64,000 nucleotides of DNA from JAIBAC01 sp046331095 (GTDB lineage: Bacteria > Actinomycetota > Acidimicrobiia > UBA2766): the NCBI GenBank assembly GCA_046331095.1, contig JAXLRM010000006.1, positions 1 to 64,000 on the forward strand. Reading direction: 5' to 3'. The position numbers and the translations under genes were made by a program. Position 1 is the first letter of the stretch, and every line of letters starts with the position of its first letter. The notes beneath the pieces are model-generated. The model did no database searches, was not told where the DNA came from, and saw only the letters and a list, made by a program, of their open reading frames with translations. Positions 8,948-18,436 of the stretch are shown here, piece after piece.

Positions 8948-9060
8948 CCAAACGCGGGCAACCTGTGGCGCTGGCGCGCCGTCCCGCCCGCGTTTGGAGT
9001 CCGGGCGTCCCCGAACGCGGGCAACCTGTAGCGCTGGCGCGCCAACCCGCCCGCGTTTGG
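8948..9060. repeat. Palindromic repeat family 1, copies A and B
   Basis: Two 50-nt elements (8948-8997 and 9011-9060) lie 63 nt apart between the divergent zinc-ribbon and histidine-kinase genes. Copy A has perfect 12-nt terminal inverted repeats, CCAAACGCGGGC and GCCCGCGTTTGG; copy B differs by one base. The inner part carries GCGCTGGCGCGCC, which is also self-complementary. A 13-nt spacer starting AGTCCGGG follows each copy. Three more copies occur at 48906-49082. Confidence 0.93.
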
Positions 9061-9172
9061 AGTCCGGGGCGTGCCCGGGGGGGCCGAGGTCAAGACGGCG
9101 CGGCGGCGGCCGATACGACATGAGGACCCTCGTCCTCGACCGGGATCGACCGACAGAAACGGCCCAACCGGC

Positions 9173-11248
9173 ATGCGCACCGCCGACAGGAGATCGACAG
9201 CCAGCGCGAGGAGCGCGGCCGCGGGAATCCCCGACGACTTCGCCGCGGCCGCGGCGCTCGCGTCGGCACTCACGGCGGACCCCGAACGGGCGACCGCGAC
9301 GCTGATGACGCGCAGCCAGGCGCTGCTCGGCACCCGCGAGGTCGCCCTGTACCGCTTCGGTGTCGGCGGCGACGCCGCCCCGGTGGCGGGTTCGGCGAGC
9401 CCCGAGCTCGCCAAGGTCGCCGCGCGGATGCGCACCACGACCCGCCCGCTCGTCGCGACCGGAGCCGAAGCCGCCGCGGCCGGGATCGCGGGCGTGTCGT
9501 CGGTGGCCGCAGCGACCGTGCGCCTGCGCGCCAAGCCCGTAGGCGCGGTCGTGGCCGTGAGCCGCACGGCGACGTTCACGGCGCGCCACGGCGCCCTCGT
9601 GTCCTACTGCGCAGACCTCGCCGCGCTCACGATGGAGCGCTCGGCGGCCGCGGGCATCGAGGGCCTCGTACAGGCAGGCGAGCAGCTCGCGTCGGTGCTC
9701 GAGTCCAAACAGCTCCTCGAGGCACTCCTCGACGGCGCGCAGCGACTCCTGGGCGGCTCGGGCGGGTTCGTGTGCCTCGTCAACGAGGACGGCCGCAGCC
9801 TGCGCACCGCGTTGTTCAGGATGCTGCCCCGCGAGGACGTCGAGGCGACGATGGTCTCGCCCGGATTCGCCGGCCTCGTGCACGAGAGCGCGCCACGCGT
9901 CGACGTGCCCGGGCCGAACAGTCCCTTCGCGCCCTTGGCGAGCAGCGCCGACGCGTTCGTGACGCTGCCGCTGCGGGCAGAGGGCCGCACCCTCGGTCTC
10001 GTCTGCACGGCCTTGCGTGACGCGGCCGCACCGGACCCGACGACCCTGCGCCTCGCCGCCGCGCTCGCACAGCACGCGGCGACGTCGGTGCGCACCACCC
10101 TGCTCTACGAGCGGATGCGCACCCGCGAGGCCGAGATGGCGGCGATCGTGGCGTCGTTCCCGAACCCGCTCGTGGTCGTCGACCCCGACGGCGACGTCGT
10201 GCTCGTCAACCCCTCGGCCGAGGTGCTCTTCGGGCTCTCGAGCGACTTCGAGGCGGGCCGCCCGGTGGCGGGCAGGCTGCCCGCGCATCTCGACGAGCTG
10301 ATCCTGAGCGGCGGCACGGACGCCCGCGAGGTGCGCCTGGGCACGCCCGAACCGCACCACTACACGGCGTCCGTGTCGCGTGTCGCGGGCCCCGACGGTG
10401 TCGAGCTGGGCCGTGTGCTGCTGCTCACCGACCGCACCGCGGAAGAGCGCGCCGAACGCCAGCACGCCGACTTCGTGGCGGTGATCGGCCACGAGCTGCG
10501 CACCCCGTTGACGCTCATCAAGGGCTTCGTCAAGACCCTCATCCGACGCGGGGCCGACATGCCGCCCGACGCGGTCGGCGACGCGCTTCGCACGATCGAC
10601 GAGCAGAGCCTCAACCTCGAGCACCTGATCGAGGACCTGCTCTTCCTGTCCCAGGCGGAGCGGGCCCAGCCCAAGCTCTACTGCGAGTGGGGCGACCTCG
10701 TCGCGTTCGTGCGCGAGTGGAGCGCCGAGCAGGCCGCACGTGTGAAGGTGCGCGGGCGCGAGGTCGTGTTCCGCTCCCAGGTGATGGAGGTCCCGCTCTA
10801 CTTCGACCGCGCCAAGCTCGTGCAGATGCTCGGCCATCTCGTCGACAACGCCCTCAAGTACTCCGAGGGTCGTGTGGTCGTCGACGTGGCCCGCACCAAC
10901 GAGTGGGTCGACGTCAGCGTCGTCGACTACGGCATCGGGATCTACTCGGGCGACATGGACGCGATCTTCGACCGTTTCACGCAGGTGAACGCGACGTCGA
11001 CGCGTGAGCACGGCGGCACCGGCATCGGCCTGCACATCTGCAAGCGCCTCGCCGAGGCCCACGGCGGCAGGGTCCTCGTCGAGTCCCAGATGGGTCGCGG
11101 TTCGCAGTTCACGATCCGCCTCCCCCTCGACATGACCGCCGACGGGCCCACGACCCGCCTGAGCCCGTCGGGGACGACTGCCGACCGTGACGAGGCCGCC
11201 GCGACGGTCGCCGGCGACAACGGCGGCTTCTGGTGGGACGAGACCTGA
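9173..11248 (+). CDS. GAF/PAS sensor histidine kinase
   Basis: Soluble sensor kinase of about 691 aa. Two GAF-like domains (roughly residues 20-165 and 170-320) precede a PAS domain (about 330-425, PNPLVVVDPDGDVVLVNPSAE). The HisKA phosphoacceptor is in AVIGHELRTPLTLIKGF (His about 440), followed by an HATPase with N box LVDNALKYS, G1 DYGIGI and G2 GGTGIGLHICKRL. No membrane segment is evident, so the stimulus is probably cytosolic. I chose the ATG at 9173; an upstream GTG at 9071 would add an unlikely Arg/Pro-rich leader running into the repeat. No response regulator gene is adjacent; the nearest are at 60.7-62 kb. Confidence 0.9.
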   Translation: MRTADRRSTASARSAAAGIPDDFAAAAALASALTADPERATATLMTRSQALLGTREVALYRFGVGGDAAPVAGSASPELAKVAARMRTTTRPLVATGAEAAAAGIAGVSSVAAATVRLRAKPVGAVVAVSRTATFTARHGALVSYCADLAALTMERSAAAGIEGLVQAGEQLASVLESKQLLEALLDGAQRLLGGSGGFVCLVNEDGRSLRTALFRMLPREDVEATMVSPGFAGLVHESAPRVDVPGPNSPFAPLASSADAFVTLPLRAEGRTLGLVCTALRDAAAPDPTTLRLAAALAQHAATSVRTTLLYERMRTREAEMAAIVASFPNPLVVVDPDGDVVLVNPSAEVLFGLSSDFEAGRPVAGRLPAHLDELILSGGTDAREVRLGTPEPHHYTASVSRVAGPDGVELGRVLLLTDRTAEERAERQHADFVAVIGHELRTPLTLIKGFVKTLIRRGADMPPDAVGDALRTIDEQSLNLEHLIEDLLFLSQAERAQPKLYCEWGDLVAFVREWSAEQAARVKVRGREVVFRSQVMEVPLYFDRAKLVQMLGHLVDNALKYSEGRVVVDVARTNEWVDVSVVDYGIGIYSGDMDAIFDRFTQVNATSTREHGGTGIGLHICKRLAEAHGGRVLVESQMGRGSQFTIRLPLDMTADGPTTRLSPSGTTADRDEAAATVAGDNGGFWWDET

Positions 11249-11352
11249 GCGGCGGTGGCGGTCGCGGGGCCGCGGCGGCGGTGTAGCGTCGCCGTCACTC
11301 TCGTGGGGAGCTCGATGGATCTCGGACCGAACGGCAGCGGGGGCGGGCGCCG

Positions 11353-12468
11353 GTGAGCGACAGGGCGGTCGTGTTGGTGCTCGTCAAGGGCCTCGGCATC
11401 GGCGGCGCCGAGAAGCTCCTCTCCGAGGGCGCCCGCTTCTGGGACCGCGACCGCTTCGAGTACCACGTGGCGTACGTGCTGCCGTGGAAGGACCAGCTCG
11501 TCGCGGACCTCGAGGCGCTCGACGTGGCGGTGCACCTCCTGTCGGGTTCGGGCCGCACGTCGTCGGCGCTGCCCTGGCGTCTGCGCCGCCTCGTGCGCGG
11601 CATCGGCGCGGACCTGGTGCACGCGCACCTGCCCTACACCGGCATCCTCGCCCGCGTCTCCGCAGGCGCCGGGGTGCCCGTCGTCTACACCGAGCACAAC
11701 GTGGCGGACAGCTACCGGCTCCCGACGCGCCTCGCGAACCGGGCCACCTACGGGCGCAACGCGGTGGCGATCGCGGTGTCGGACGCGGTCGCGGACTCCC
11801 TCGCCGGCTACCGCGGCAAGGTCGTCACGGTCCGCAACGGGGTCACGTGCGACGTGGGGGCGGACGCGGCCGCGGCGGCGCGGGCCGAGCTCGGCATCGG
11901 CGCCGACGACCCCCTGGTGGTCCACGTCGGCAACATCCGCCCCGGCAAGGGCCACGACAACCTCGTCGACGCGACCGTGGCGCTGGCGGGCCGTGTCGAC
12001 GGTGTGCGTGTCGTCTCGATCGGCACCGAGAAGTATCCCGGCGACCTCGACCGGGTGGCGTCGCGGGCGAAGGACCGCGGTGTCGGGGCCACGATCGCGT
12101 TCCTGGGCCGGCGCGAGGACGCCCTCGCGTTCACCGCCGCCGCCGACGTGTACGTGAACCCTGCCGAGCACGAGGGCCTGCCGGTCGCGGTGCTCGAGGC
12201 GATGTGTCTGGGACGGCCGATCGTGGCGACCGCCGTCGGCGGGGTGCCGTCGGTGATCGCCGACGACGTGACCGGCCTGTTGGTCCCACCGGCCGACCCG
12301 GCGGCGCTGGCGGACGCGATCGCATCCCTCCTCGACGACCCGGCCCGCCGCGCCCGCCTCGGCGCCGCCGCGGCCCGTTTCGCGCACGACGAGCTTCGCC
12401 TCGAGACGATGGTCGCCCACGTCGAGTCCATCTACGACGAGGTCCTCGCCGCCGCCAGAGGGCGGTAG
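11353..12468 (+). CDS. GT4-family glycosyltransferase
   Basis: A 371-aa GT-B glycosyltransferase of the GT4 (RfaB/PimA-like) group. The N-terminal Rossmann half starts VVLVLVKGLGIGGAEKLL, and the C-terminal half has the donor-binding EX7E-like motif PAEHEGLPVAVLEAMCLGRPIVATAVGGV. The start is the GTG at 11353. Acceptor and donor cannot be inferred. It could feed the cell-surface polysaccharide functions encoded around 15.6-18.4 kb, though a toxin-antitoxin pair and broken genes separate them. Confidence 0.9.
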   Translation: MSDRAVVLVLVKGLGIGGAEKLLSEGARFWDRDRFEYHVAYVLPWKDQLVADLEALDVAVHLLSGSGRTSSALPWRLRRLVRGIGADLVHAHLPYTGILARVSAGAGVPVVYTEHNVADSYRLPTRLANRATYGRNAVAIAVSDAVADSLAGYRGKVVTVRNGVTCDVGADAAAAARAELGIGADDPLVVHVGNIRPGKGHDNLVDATVALAGRVDGVRVVSIGTEKYPGDLDRVASRAKDRGVGATIAFLGRREDALAFTAAADVYVNPAEHEGLPVAVLEAMCLGRPIVATAVGGVPSVIADDVTGLLVPPADPAALADAIASLLDDPARRARLGAAAARFAHDELRLETMVAHVESIYDEVLAAARGR

Positions 12469-12500
12469 CGCCGCGCCGCACAGGCCGACTGGTCGCCGAC

Positions 12501-12506
12501 TAGTCT
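12501..12506 (+). promoter_or_regulatory. Probable -10 element of the Phd/VapC operon
   Basis: TAGTCT sits 7 nt before the antitoxin ATG at 12514, so transcription probably starts at or next to the start codon (leaderless mRNA, common in actinobacteria). There is no ribosome binding site in the gap, which supports that reading. Confidence 0.4.
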
Positions 12507-12513
12507 GGAGCCG

Positions 12514-12753
12514 ATGACGACCATCGGTGCCTACGACGCCAAGACCCACTTCGCCCGGCTGCTCGACGAGGTGGCCGAAGGCAAGTCCGTGACGATCACC
12601 CGCCATGGCCGTGAAGTCGCACGTTTGGTGCCGTCGGTCCCCGAGGTCGCCCGCCCAACCGAAGAGGTCATCGCCGCATTGCTTGCCGCTCGACGCGGGG
12701 TGCGTCGTGGCCGGTCATCGGTCAAGGCGATGATCGCCGAGGGCAGACGCTGA
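12514..12753 (+). CDS. Phd/YefM-family antitoxin
   Basis: A 79-aa type II antitoxin. The N-terminal Phd/YefM fold is clear: TTIGAYDAKTHFARLLDEV, then VTITRHGREVARLVP, which binds operator DNA and autorepresses. The basic C-terminal tail (about 50-79) is the toxin-neutralising region. Its stop overlaps the vapC start by one base (TGATG), the usual coupling that keeps antitoxin in excess. Confidence 0.92.
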   Translation: MTTIGAYDAKTHFARLLDEVAEGKSVTITRHGREVARLVPSVPEVARPTEEVIAALLAARRGVRRGRSSVKAMIAEGRR

Positions 12754-13163
12754 TGAGCATTGTCGTCGACGCGTCCGTGACCATGGCGTGGTGCTTCGAG
12801 GACGAGGCCGCTGCGGCAGCCGATGAGGCACTCGAGCGGTTGCGCACCGACGATGCCATCGTGCCGCCGCTGTGGCAGCAGGAGGTGGCCAACGTGCTGG
12901 TGGTGGCCGAACGGCGCGCCAGGATCAGCGAAGCGCAGGCGGAGCGCTTCGTGAGCCTGCTCGCACAGCTTCCGATTCGTGTCGACGTCGATGTGGTCGA
13001 CCTCGGTGCTGTCCTCGGTGTGGGCCGTCGCCACGGGCTCGGCGCCTACGACGCCGCCTACCTCCTGTTGGCCGAACGTCACGGCGTCCCACTCGCCACG
13101 CTCGACGAGGCACTCGCGACGGCGGCTGCCGCGGCAGGCGTCGAGGTCCTCGCCGGCACCTGA
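12753..13163 (+). CDS. vapC: VapC-type PIN-domain toxin
   Basis: A 136-aa PIN-domain ribonuclease. The acidic active-site residues are visible: Asp in IVVDASVTMAW, Glu in WQQEVANVL, Asp in YDAAYLLLAERHG and Asp in ATLDEALA. Family members cleave RNA (often tRNA or rRNA) when the antitoxin is degraded. The gene is intact and translationally coupled to the Phd-type antitoxin, so this appears to be a functional system, unlike the degraded genes immediately downstream. Confidence 0.93.
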   Translation: MSIVVDASVTMAWCFEDEAAAAADEALERLRTDDAIVPPLWQQEVANVLVVAERRARISEAQAERFVSLLAQLPIRVDVDVVDLGAVLGVGRRHGLGAYDAAYLLLAERHGVPLATLDEALATAAAAAGVEVLAGT

Positions 13164-13201
13164 GGTCACCCCCGGTTCGACCCGGGACCGCTCACGGAGC
13201 C

Positions 13202-13800
13202 TCAGGCCGGCCCGGAGGGGACCTGACGTGTCCGGCGCCACCGCAGTTTCGGGTCGGCGATCTCGGGGTCGACGACGCCGGGCAGGAACACGTTCGCCCA
13301 GAAGACCCGCACCGGCAGGGAGCGTGCGGTGCCTGCAGATCAGAGAGGAACACCTCTTCGACCTTGGCCCGCCCGTAGTAGGCGAAGGTGTCGAGGATCT
13401 GCTCCCACGACCCGAGGCGCAGCACCGCTCCACAGCGATGCGGGGGAAGGTCTCGGGGTCGATGTCGATCTCCGACAGTGTCGCCACGTCGTCGACGTCC
13501 TCGGTGTAGGCGAGCTGTTGCAGGAACAGCCTCGGGCTGAACAGGGCCTCGCCCGAGTCGTCCACGAACTTGGCAAGCGCGTCGGTGATGATCGAGTCGA
13601 TGCTGCACTGGCCGTTCACCACGAGCAGATGATGGAGGTCGACGTAGTCGCAGGCGGTGGCCCGACGCCCGATGGCATACGCCTTCATCGCAGCGATGTC
13701 GGCGATCGAGGCGCACGCTACTGCTGGGAGATGGCTCCAACCGGCGTCCTGGGTGTTGTCGAGGTCGCCCATGGTCCAGTGCTTCTCCCGATCCACCCGG
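13202..13800 (-). pseudogene. Broken AbiEii-like nucleotidyltransferase fragment
   Basis: Coding similarity jumps between three reading frames. One frame reads SIADIAAMKAYAIGRRATACDYVDLHHLL, a typical C-terminal portion of the AbiEii/AbiGii nucleotidyltransferase toxin family. It continues in frame for about 60 residues, then shifts to LGSWEQILDTFAYYGRAKVEEVFL. A third frame then gives VFWANVFLPGVVDPEIADP up to a TGA at 13202-13204. The N-terminal catalytic part (GSxxD motif) is missing. At least two frameshifts plus a 5' truncation make this a remnant of a toxin or phage-defence gene. Confidence 0.6.
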
Positions 13801-13875
13801 CCTGGTGATCCTACTGAGGTGGCGGAGTCCCAGGGCCGAGAGGCCGTCGGCCCGAGTCGTCCACGAACTTGGCCG

Positions 13876-15088
13876 TCAACGGGTGACTCGTTCACGGATG
13901 TCGGGGTGCAGTGGTGGTCGGCTGGTGTCGAGGATGGTGCCGTCGGGGCGGATGAAGGTGAGGATGTCGTCGGGGTCTCCGTGGATCTTCCATCCGGGTT
14001 TGTGTCTGATTCGGTGGTGGCGGCTGCAGAGGCAGAACCCGCCCTTGGTCGATGTTTGTCCGTCTCGGGACCAGGGCTTCTCGTGGTGGATGTGTAGTCC
14101 GATCGTGTTGTTGCATCCTGGCCAGCGGCAGGTCTTGTCGCGGTGGAGGATCTTGCGGGCGAGCCATGGATGGCCAGAGCGGTGAGGTCCGTCCGATGCC
14201 GATCGTTGCTCCGTAGGGGTTGTCCACCCAGACGTCGAGGTGCCCATCGCAGGCCATGGCGCGGGCGGTCTCGGCGGCGAGTCCGGCGGCGAAGGGCAGG
14301 TCGACGTAGGCGTCGCCGTGGTCGCCGTCGAGGAGGCGGGCGAGGGTGTCCCAGCCGACGTGGACGACGGTGGTGGCGCGGTCGCCGCAGTTGGAGGGTT
14401 TGGCTGCGGTGACGAGGTCGACGAGCGCGTCCAGGCGTTCGGACCGTGGCGCCCACAGGTCTGTTTCGGGGTCTTTGCCGTAGCGTTCGGCCTGGCGTTC
14501 GAACGCGGCGCGCATGCTGCGGCCATGTCCGCGGGTGAGAGGTCGGCGGTGAGGCGTTCGTTGCCGTCGCGCGCCGTGACTGGAACTCAGCGACGGCTTC
14601 GGCTCCGGCTCCGGCTCCGGCCCGGGTCGCCGCCGCCCCTCTCCTTTTCTTCTTCGCGTCGTCCTTCTTCTTGTCACGGCTGGGGTTGGCCTCGGTTCGG
14701 AGTTGTCCGAGCGACATCGACGGTGCGCGTGCTCGGGCTCCACTCGGCGTCGGTCTTGTCGGTCGCGAACCCTCGTGGCTCTGCCACCTGGTCGAACGAG
14801 CTCGCCGGCGCGAAGGCAGCGATCGCGGGCAGGTCCACGAGCGCACCGCGACCGGCGCCTGGGTGTGAGCATGGCCGCTGTCGTGCGCGGCCCACGAGGC
14901 CGATCCACTGACCCAGCGTGGCAGCACCGTCGACCTCGGAGGCGCCACGCGCGGCGATCTCGCGGCCGCGGCCAGCAGTTCAGGCCTTGCGCCAACGACA
15001 CGAGAGCCTGCATCTCGGTGAAGAACGTGTGCACGCCGTCGTTGCTCAACGCCGAGAAGTCGGGTGCGATGTAGGTGGCCGTGTCCAT
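13876..15088 (-). pseudogene. DUF222/HNH endonuclease (13E12 type), frameshifted
   Basis: Remnant of a 13E12-family HNH endonuclease. It starts with an intact ATG at 15088 (MDTATYIAPDFSALSNDGVH), then loses frame. A DUF222 piece reads AAFERQAERYGKDPETDLWAPRS. After another shift the HNH part reads CRWPGCNNTIGLHIHHEKPW, then GGFCLCSRHHRIRHKPGW, to a stop at 13876. At least three frame changes and a probable internal deletion are needed to join the pieces. A LexA-like box precedes the start. DUF222/HNH genes are scattered and multicopy in actinobacteria, consistent with mobile behaviour. Confidence 0.75.
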
Positions 15089-15118
15089 GGTCTCACCCCC
15101 AGTGCCGCAGACCACTAA

Positions 15119-15134
15119 CCGAACGTATGTTCGA
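15119..15134 (-). promoter_or_regulatory. LexA (SOS) box upstream of the HNH pseudogene
   Basis: CCGAACGTATGTTCGA matches the actinobacterial SOS consensus TCGAAC-N4-GTTCGA at 11 of 12 defined positions. It lies about 31 nt upstream of the ATG at 15088. 13E12-family genes in mycobacteria are known to be SOS-controlled, so the operator fits the gene, although the gene is now broken. Confidence 0.6.
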
Positions 15135-15189
15135 GTGTAGCCGGTGTTGCTGTCACTGTCGAGGCCTTCCTCGAGACTCGGCCCCGCCC

Positions 15190-15525
15190 GCCACGCCCGT
15201 CGGCGAGCGAGGCGGCAAGTTGTCGGGTGGGCAGCGTCAACGGCTCGCCATTGCCCGCGCGTTGGTGCAGCAACCAGAGGTGCTGATCCTCGATGAGCCG
15301 ACGAGCGCACTCGACGCTCGTTCGGAAGCTTTAGTGCAGGAGACACTAGACAGTTTGCATGGACAAGTGACGATGTTCATCGTGGCTCATCGGCTCAGTA
15401 CACTGACCCACTGCGATCGTCTCCTCGTATTCGAGGACGGCAGGCTACAGGCCTACGACAGTGCGGACACCCTTGAGAGATCCAACTCATTCTTTCGAGC
15501 GGCTGTGCGGCAAGCCCGGTCGTAG
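15190..15525 (+). pseudogene. C-terminal fragment of an ABC exporter ATPase
   Basis: About 110 residues of an ABC exporter nucleotide-binding domain. It contains the signature KLSGGQRQRLAIARALVQQ, Walker B EVLILDEPTSALD and the H-loop FIVAHRLST, ending RAAVRQARS at a normal stop. Walker A and the whole membrane domain are absent, and the sequence upstream has no matching frame, so this is a 5'-truncated remnant. Its second half is visibly richer in A and T than its neighbours, suggesting recent transfer. The truncation point abuts the HNH pseudogene promoter. Confidence 0.8.
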
Positions 15526-15615
15526 GTCGGCAGGAGTGCTGAGTGTGTGGGTTCTCTGCGCGCTGTGGGTGGGGCTACCGTGGCGCCCCAGGGTCCGGGA
15601 CGTTCACGCCCTGTC

Positions 15616-16911
15616 TCACAGTCGGGTGATGTGGGGGGCGTCCCACCCACGCAGGCGATTGCGGGTATCGAGGACACGCTTGGACCTTTGCGCCACGAGG
15701 TCGTAGTCGAAGTCCGGATGGTCGGTCACGATGATCACCACGTCCGCGGCTCCGAGGGCTTCGGCGGAGAATTCGGCACGTTGCACTCTCGGGTCGATGG
15801 TGACACGGTTCACGTACGGGTCGATCGCCGTCACCTGCGCGCCCAAATCCAGGAGGCCGTCCATGACCGGCATGGCCGGCGTCTCACGCGCGTCCGAGGT
15901 GCCTGCCTTGTACGCCAGGCCGAGTACGAGCACTCGCGCGCCGTTCACAGCAAGGGAGTCGCGGTTGAGCAACTCCTGCACCCGCTGCACAACGTACTTC
16001 GGCATGTGCTCGTTGACCTCGTTGGCGAGCTCCACGAAGCGGAACGTCTCGCCGAGGCGGCGCTTCACACGCCACGACAGATAGCTGGGATCGACGGGGA
16101 GGCAGTGGCCGCCGACACCGGGGCCCGGGGTGAACGGCATGAAGCCGAACGGCTTCGTGGCAGCAGCGTCGATCGCCGACCAGATGTCCACACCGAGGTT
16201 GTTCGCGAACACGGCAAGCTCGTTCACGAGAGCGATGTTCACGTGGCGGAACGTGTTCTCCAGCAGCTTGACCAGCTCGGCCTCCGCCGGCGAGTTCACA
16301 GGAACAAGCTTCTCGACGAAGGCTCCGTAGAAGGCCTCAACGGCAGCCAGCGAGTCGGCGTCGACACCGGAGACGACCTTCGGGGTGTTGCGCAGACCGA
16401 AGCGGCCGTTGCCCGGATCGATACGCTCAGGCGAGTAGCCGAGGAGGAAGCCGGAGCCCGGCCGAAGGCCGCACGCCGCCTCGATCCTGGGACCGAGAAG
16501 CTCCTCCGTCGTGCCCGGGTATGTCGTGGACTCGAGTACCACGAGTCCGCCGGGGCGCAGGTGGGCGGCGACCATGTCGGCGGCACCCTCCATGTGGCTC
16601 ACGTCGGGCTGACCCTCGCTCAGGGGCGTGGGCACTGTGATCACGGCCAGGTCGAATCCGGCAAGATCAGCCGGATCGGCCGTAGCGACATAGCCGCGGT
16701 CGAGCGCCGCTGCGAGCACTTCGTCGGGGACGTCCTCGACATAGCTGTGCCCCGCGGCCAGGGCCGCAGCGCGCTGCGGGTCGACCTCGAGGCCGACGAC
16801 GTCGAAGCCCGCTTCGCTCGCCCGCATGGCCACGAGCAGGCCAACGTATCCCTGGCCCAACACTGCTATCCGTGCGGTGCGATCTTCGAGTTGGTTCACC
16901 AGTCGGTGCAC
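15616..16911 (-). CDS. Nucleotide-sugar (UDP-GlcNAc/ManNAc type) 6-dehydrogenase
   Basis: A 431-aa NAD-dependent UDP-sugar dehydrogenase that oxidises the C6 alcohol of a UDP-hexose to the uronic acid for surface polysaccharide. The N-terminal Rossmann fold has the pattern IAVLGQGYVGLLVAMRASEAG. The catalytic Cys lies in GPGVGGHCLPVDPSYLSW, and the Lys/Asn-bearing helix reads ELVKLLENTFRHVNIALVNE. The GHCLPVDPSYL form resembles UDP-N-acetylhexosamine dehydrogenases (WecC/WbpA) more than glucose-specific Ugd. GTG start with AGGGAG just upstream. It is followed by a polymerase-like membrane protein, suggesting a polysaccharide locus. Confidence 0.9.
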   Translation of the reverse strand: MHRLVNQLEDRTARIAVLGQGYVGLLVAMRASEAGFDVVGLEVDPQRAAALAAGHSYVEDVPDEVLAAALDRGYVATADPADLAGFDLAVITVPTPLSEGQPDVSHMEGAADMVAAHLRPGGLVVLESTTYPGTTEELLGPRIEAACGLRPGSGFLLGYSPERIDPGNGRFGLRNTPKVVSGVDADSLAAVEAFYGAFVEKLVPVNSPAEAELVKLLENTFRHVNIALVNELAVFANNLGVDIWSAIDAAATKPFGFMPFTPGPGVGGHCLPVDPSYLSWRVKRRLGETFRFVELANEVNEHMPKYVVQRVQELLNRDSLAVNGARVLVLGLAYKAGTSDARETPAMPVMDGLLDLGAQVTAIDPYVNRVTIDPRVQRAEFSAEALGAADVVIIVTDHPDFDYDLVAQRSKRVLDTRNRLRGWDAPHITRL

Positions 16912-17005
16912 GGTCTCCCTCCGTGGCTCTGCGGAGCGGTCCTGTGATGAGTGTTAGTCGCAGGATCCGGCCCCTTCTTCGTGACAGGGCCCGTTTGGAC
17001 CTGCC

Positions 17006-18436
17006 TCAGTCGTCCGGCAGTCCTACAGCCGGCAGGGTTTCCGTCTCCCGGCGCACTTGGACTTCGGATCGTTCCGCATACACCCGGGACACCGGCATGG
17101 CGATGACCGCGAACAGGAACGGCAGGACCTGGATGCGCTGGCGGGCGAGGATGCCGAAGTTACCGATCGAGCCGAAGAAGTACGTGTAGAGCAGGATGTA
17201 TGCGATGCAGGCGAGGAGGAATCCGTTCCTGCGAAGTTGACCCAAGTTACGCAGGATGCGTGGCAGGGCAACCAGGGTGAGCACGAGGAACGCCGAGGCC
17301 TCGGCCGCGGTGATCAGGCCCTGCAAGTTGTGGGCCTCGAACACGAAGGGGCGGTAGAGGACTGTCAACGCCGCGAGGGGGAACCCGGCCGGGGACTGCG
17401 GGTTCGGCGCTGCAAACTCCGAGCCACCCTGGGTGGTGCGGCGGTTCGCTTCGGCGGTCACGGCAGTTGCCGACTCGAGGCTCGCGTCCTCGACACCGAA
17501 GTACTTGGCGGCATTGTTGGCCGTCAGGAGTGCGCCGCCTACAAGTACGACGACGACCACGGCCTTGACGACGGGGTTCATGCGCTTGCCCCCGCTGCTT
17601 TCGACACGGCCGAGCGCGTAACCGACAACCATGCTCACGACGAGGATGACGGCGATGTGAGGGCGCACGAGAGCCACGCCCAGGGTCCCCGCAGCGGCCT
17701 GCCAGAAGCCGGAGAGCTTCGACCGGAACAGCTTGGCGCAACCGAGCGTTGCGAGGCCCAGCGTGAACAGGACCCACGCCTCCTTGCCGATGCTCGACGG
17801 CCAGAAAAACATCGACGGTACAAAGAAGATGAGACATCCGTAGAGGAGCGGGTTCGCGTCCGGGAACGTGACCCGGTAGGCCCGGTAGAAGAAGAAGAGA
17901 CCCCAGAAGCCGAGCCATGCGAACACGAGGAAGCCGGCCATCTGGGACGGGCCGATGAACGTGTACACGATGCCGGTCAGGAGACGCACGAACCCGGTAC
18001 CGACGATCGACGGCGTCCCGGTGTCGATGTGGAAGCTGCCGCTGCGGAGAATCGCAGAGATGTCGCGTCCCCACAAGTCGTAAGTGGCGGCGTCACCTTC
18101 GGCGTAGAGGATGTACGCCATCCCGTACCGCCCGAACGCCCCGAGCACCTTAAGTACCAGGCCCCAGAAGATGATCTGGCGCATCGTGGAGCTCGGCTCG
18201 AGGCGCTGGGCCTTGCGCAGCAAGGGGATGCTGATCGCGATGATCGCCGGGGCGCCGAGCATGGCCACGGCGACGCTGTAGGAGCGGTTGAAGGCCAACC
18301 AGGTGGCGACCGCGAGCAGCCCCACGATCGCCGCCATCATTGCGAGCGCGAACAGCGACGGCATCGCGGCGGTGCGCATGCGTGGGTTGACGTGCTGCAT
18401 CGGGCTGGTGCTCTGGGACCGGGTCTGGTGGGTCAC
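17006..18436 (-). CDS. Polytopic membrane protein, polysaccharide polymerase-like
   Basis: About 476 aa with ten or more predicted membrane helices (for example SLFALAMMAAIVGLLAVATW, AGFLVFAWLGFWGLFFFYRA and AVVVVVLVGGALLTANNAA). A long extracytoplasmic loop and a cytoplasmic tail are also evident. The overall form resembles O-antigen/exopolysaccharide polymerases or related membrane glycosyltransferases, but no signature residue identifies the family. The GTG at 18436 follows GGGGAAG; an ATG at 18400 is the alternative. It lies about 95 nt upstream of the sugar dehydrogenase on the same strand, so a shared polysaccharide role is inferred from context. Confidence 0.65.
   Translation of the reverse strand: MTHQTRSQSTSPMQHVNPRMRTAAMPSLFALAMMAAIVGLLAVATWLAFNRSYSVAVAMLGAPAIIAISIPLLRKAQRLEPSSTMRQIIFWGLVLKVLGAFGRYGMAYILYAEGDAATYDLWGRDISAILRSGSFHIDTGTPSIVGTGFVRLLTGIVYTFIGPSQMAGFLVFAWLGFWGLFFFYRAYRVTFPDANPLLYGCLIFFVPSMFFWPSSIGKEAWVLFTLGLATLGCAKLFRSKLSGFWQAAAGTLGVALVRPHIAVILVVSMVVGYALGRVESSGGKRMNPVVKAVVVVVLVGGALLTANNAAKYFGVEDASLESATAVTAEANRRTTQGGSEFAAPNPQSPAGFPLAALTVLYRPFVFEAHNLQGLITAAEASAFLVLTLVALPRILRNLGQLRRNGFLLACIAYILLYTYFFGSIGNFGILARQRIQVLPFLFAVIAMPVSRVYAERSEVQVRRETETLPAVGLPDD

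Noticed and set aside
8834..11062. Minus-strand open frame of 742 codons opposite the histidine kinase
   Set aside because: No conserved motifs, and the plus strand carries complete GAF/PAS/HisKA/HATPase domains.
12468..12513. tRNA or other RNA gene in the short gaps
   Set aside because: No cloverleaf, acceptor-stem pairing or T-loop consensus was found in any intergenic region I inspected.
13192..13740. Intact minus-strand gene of 182 codons
   Set aside because: Recognisable AbiEii-like sequence switches frames through it, so no single frame is a real protein.
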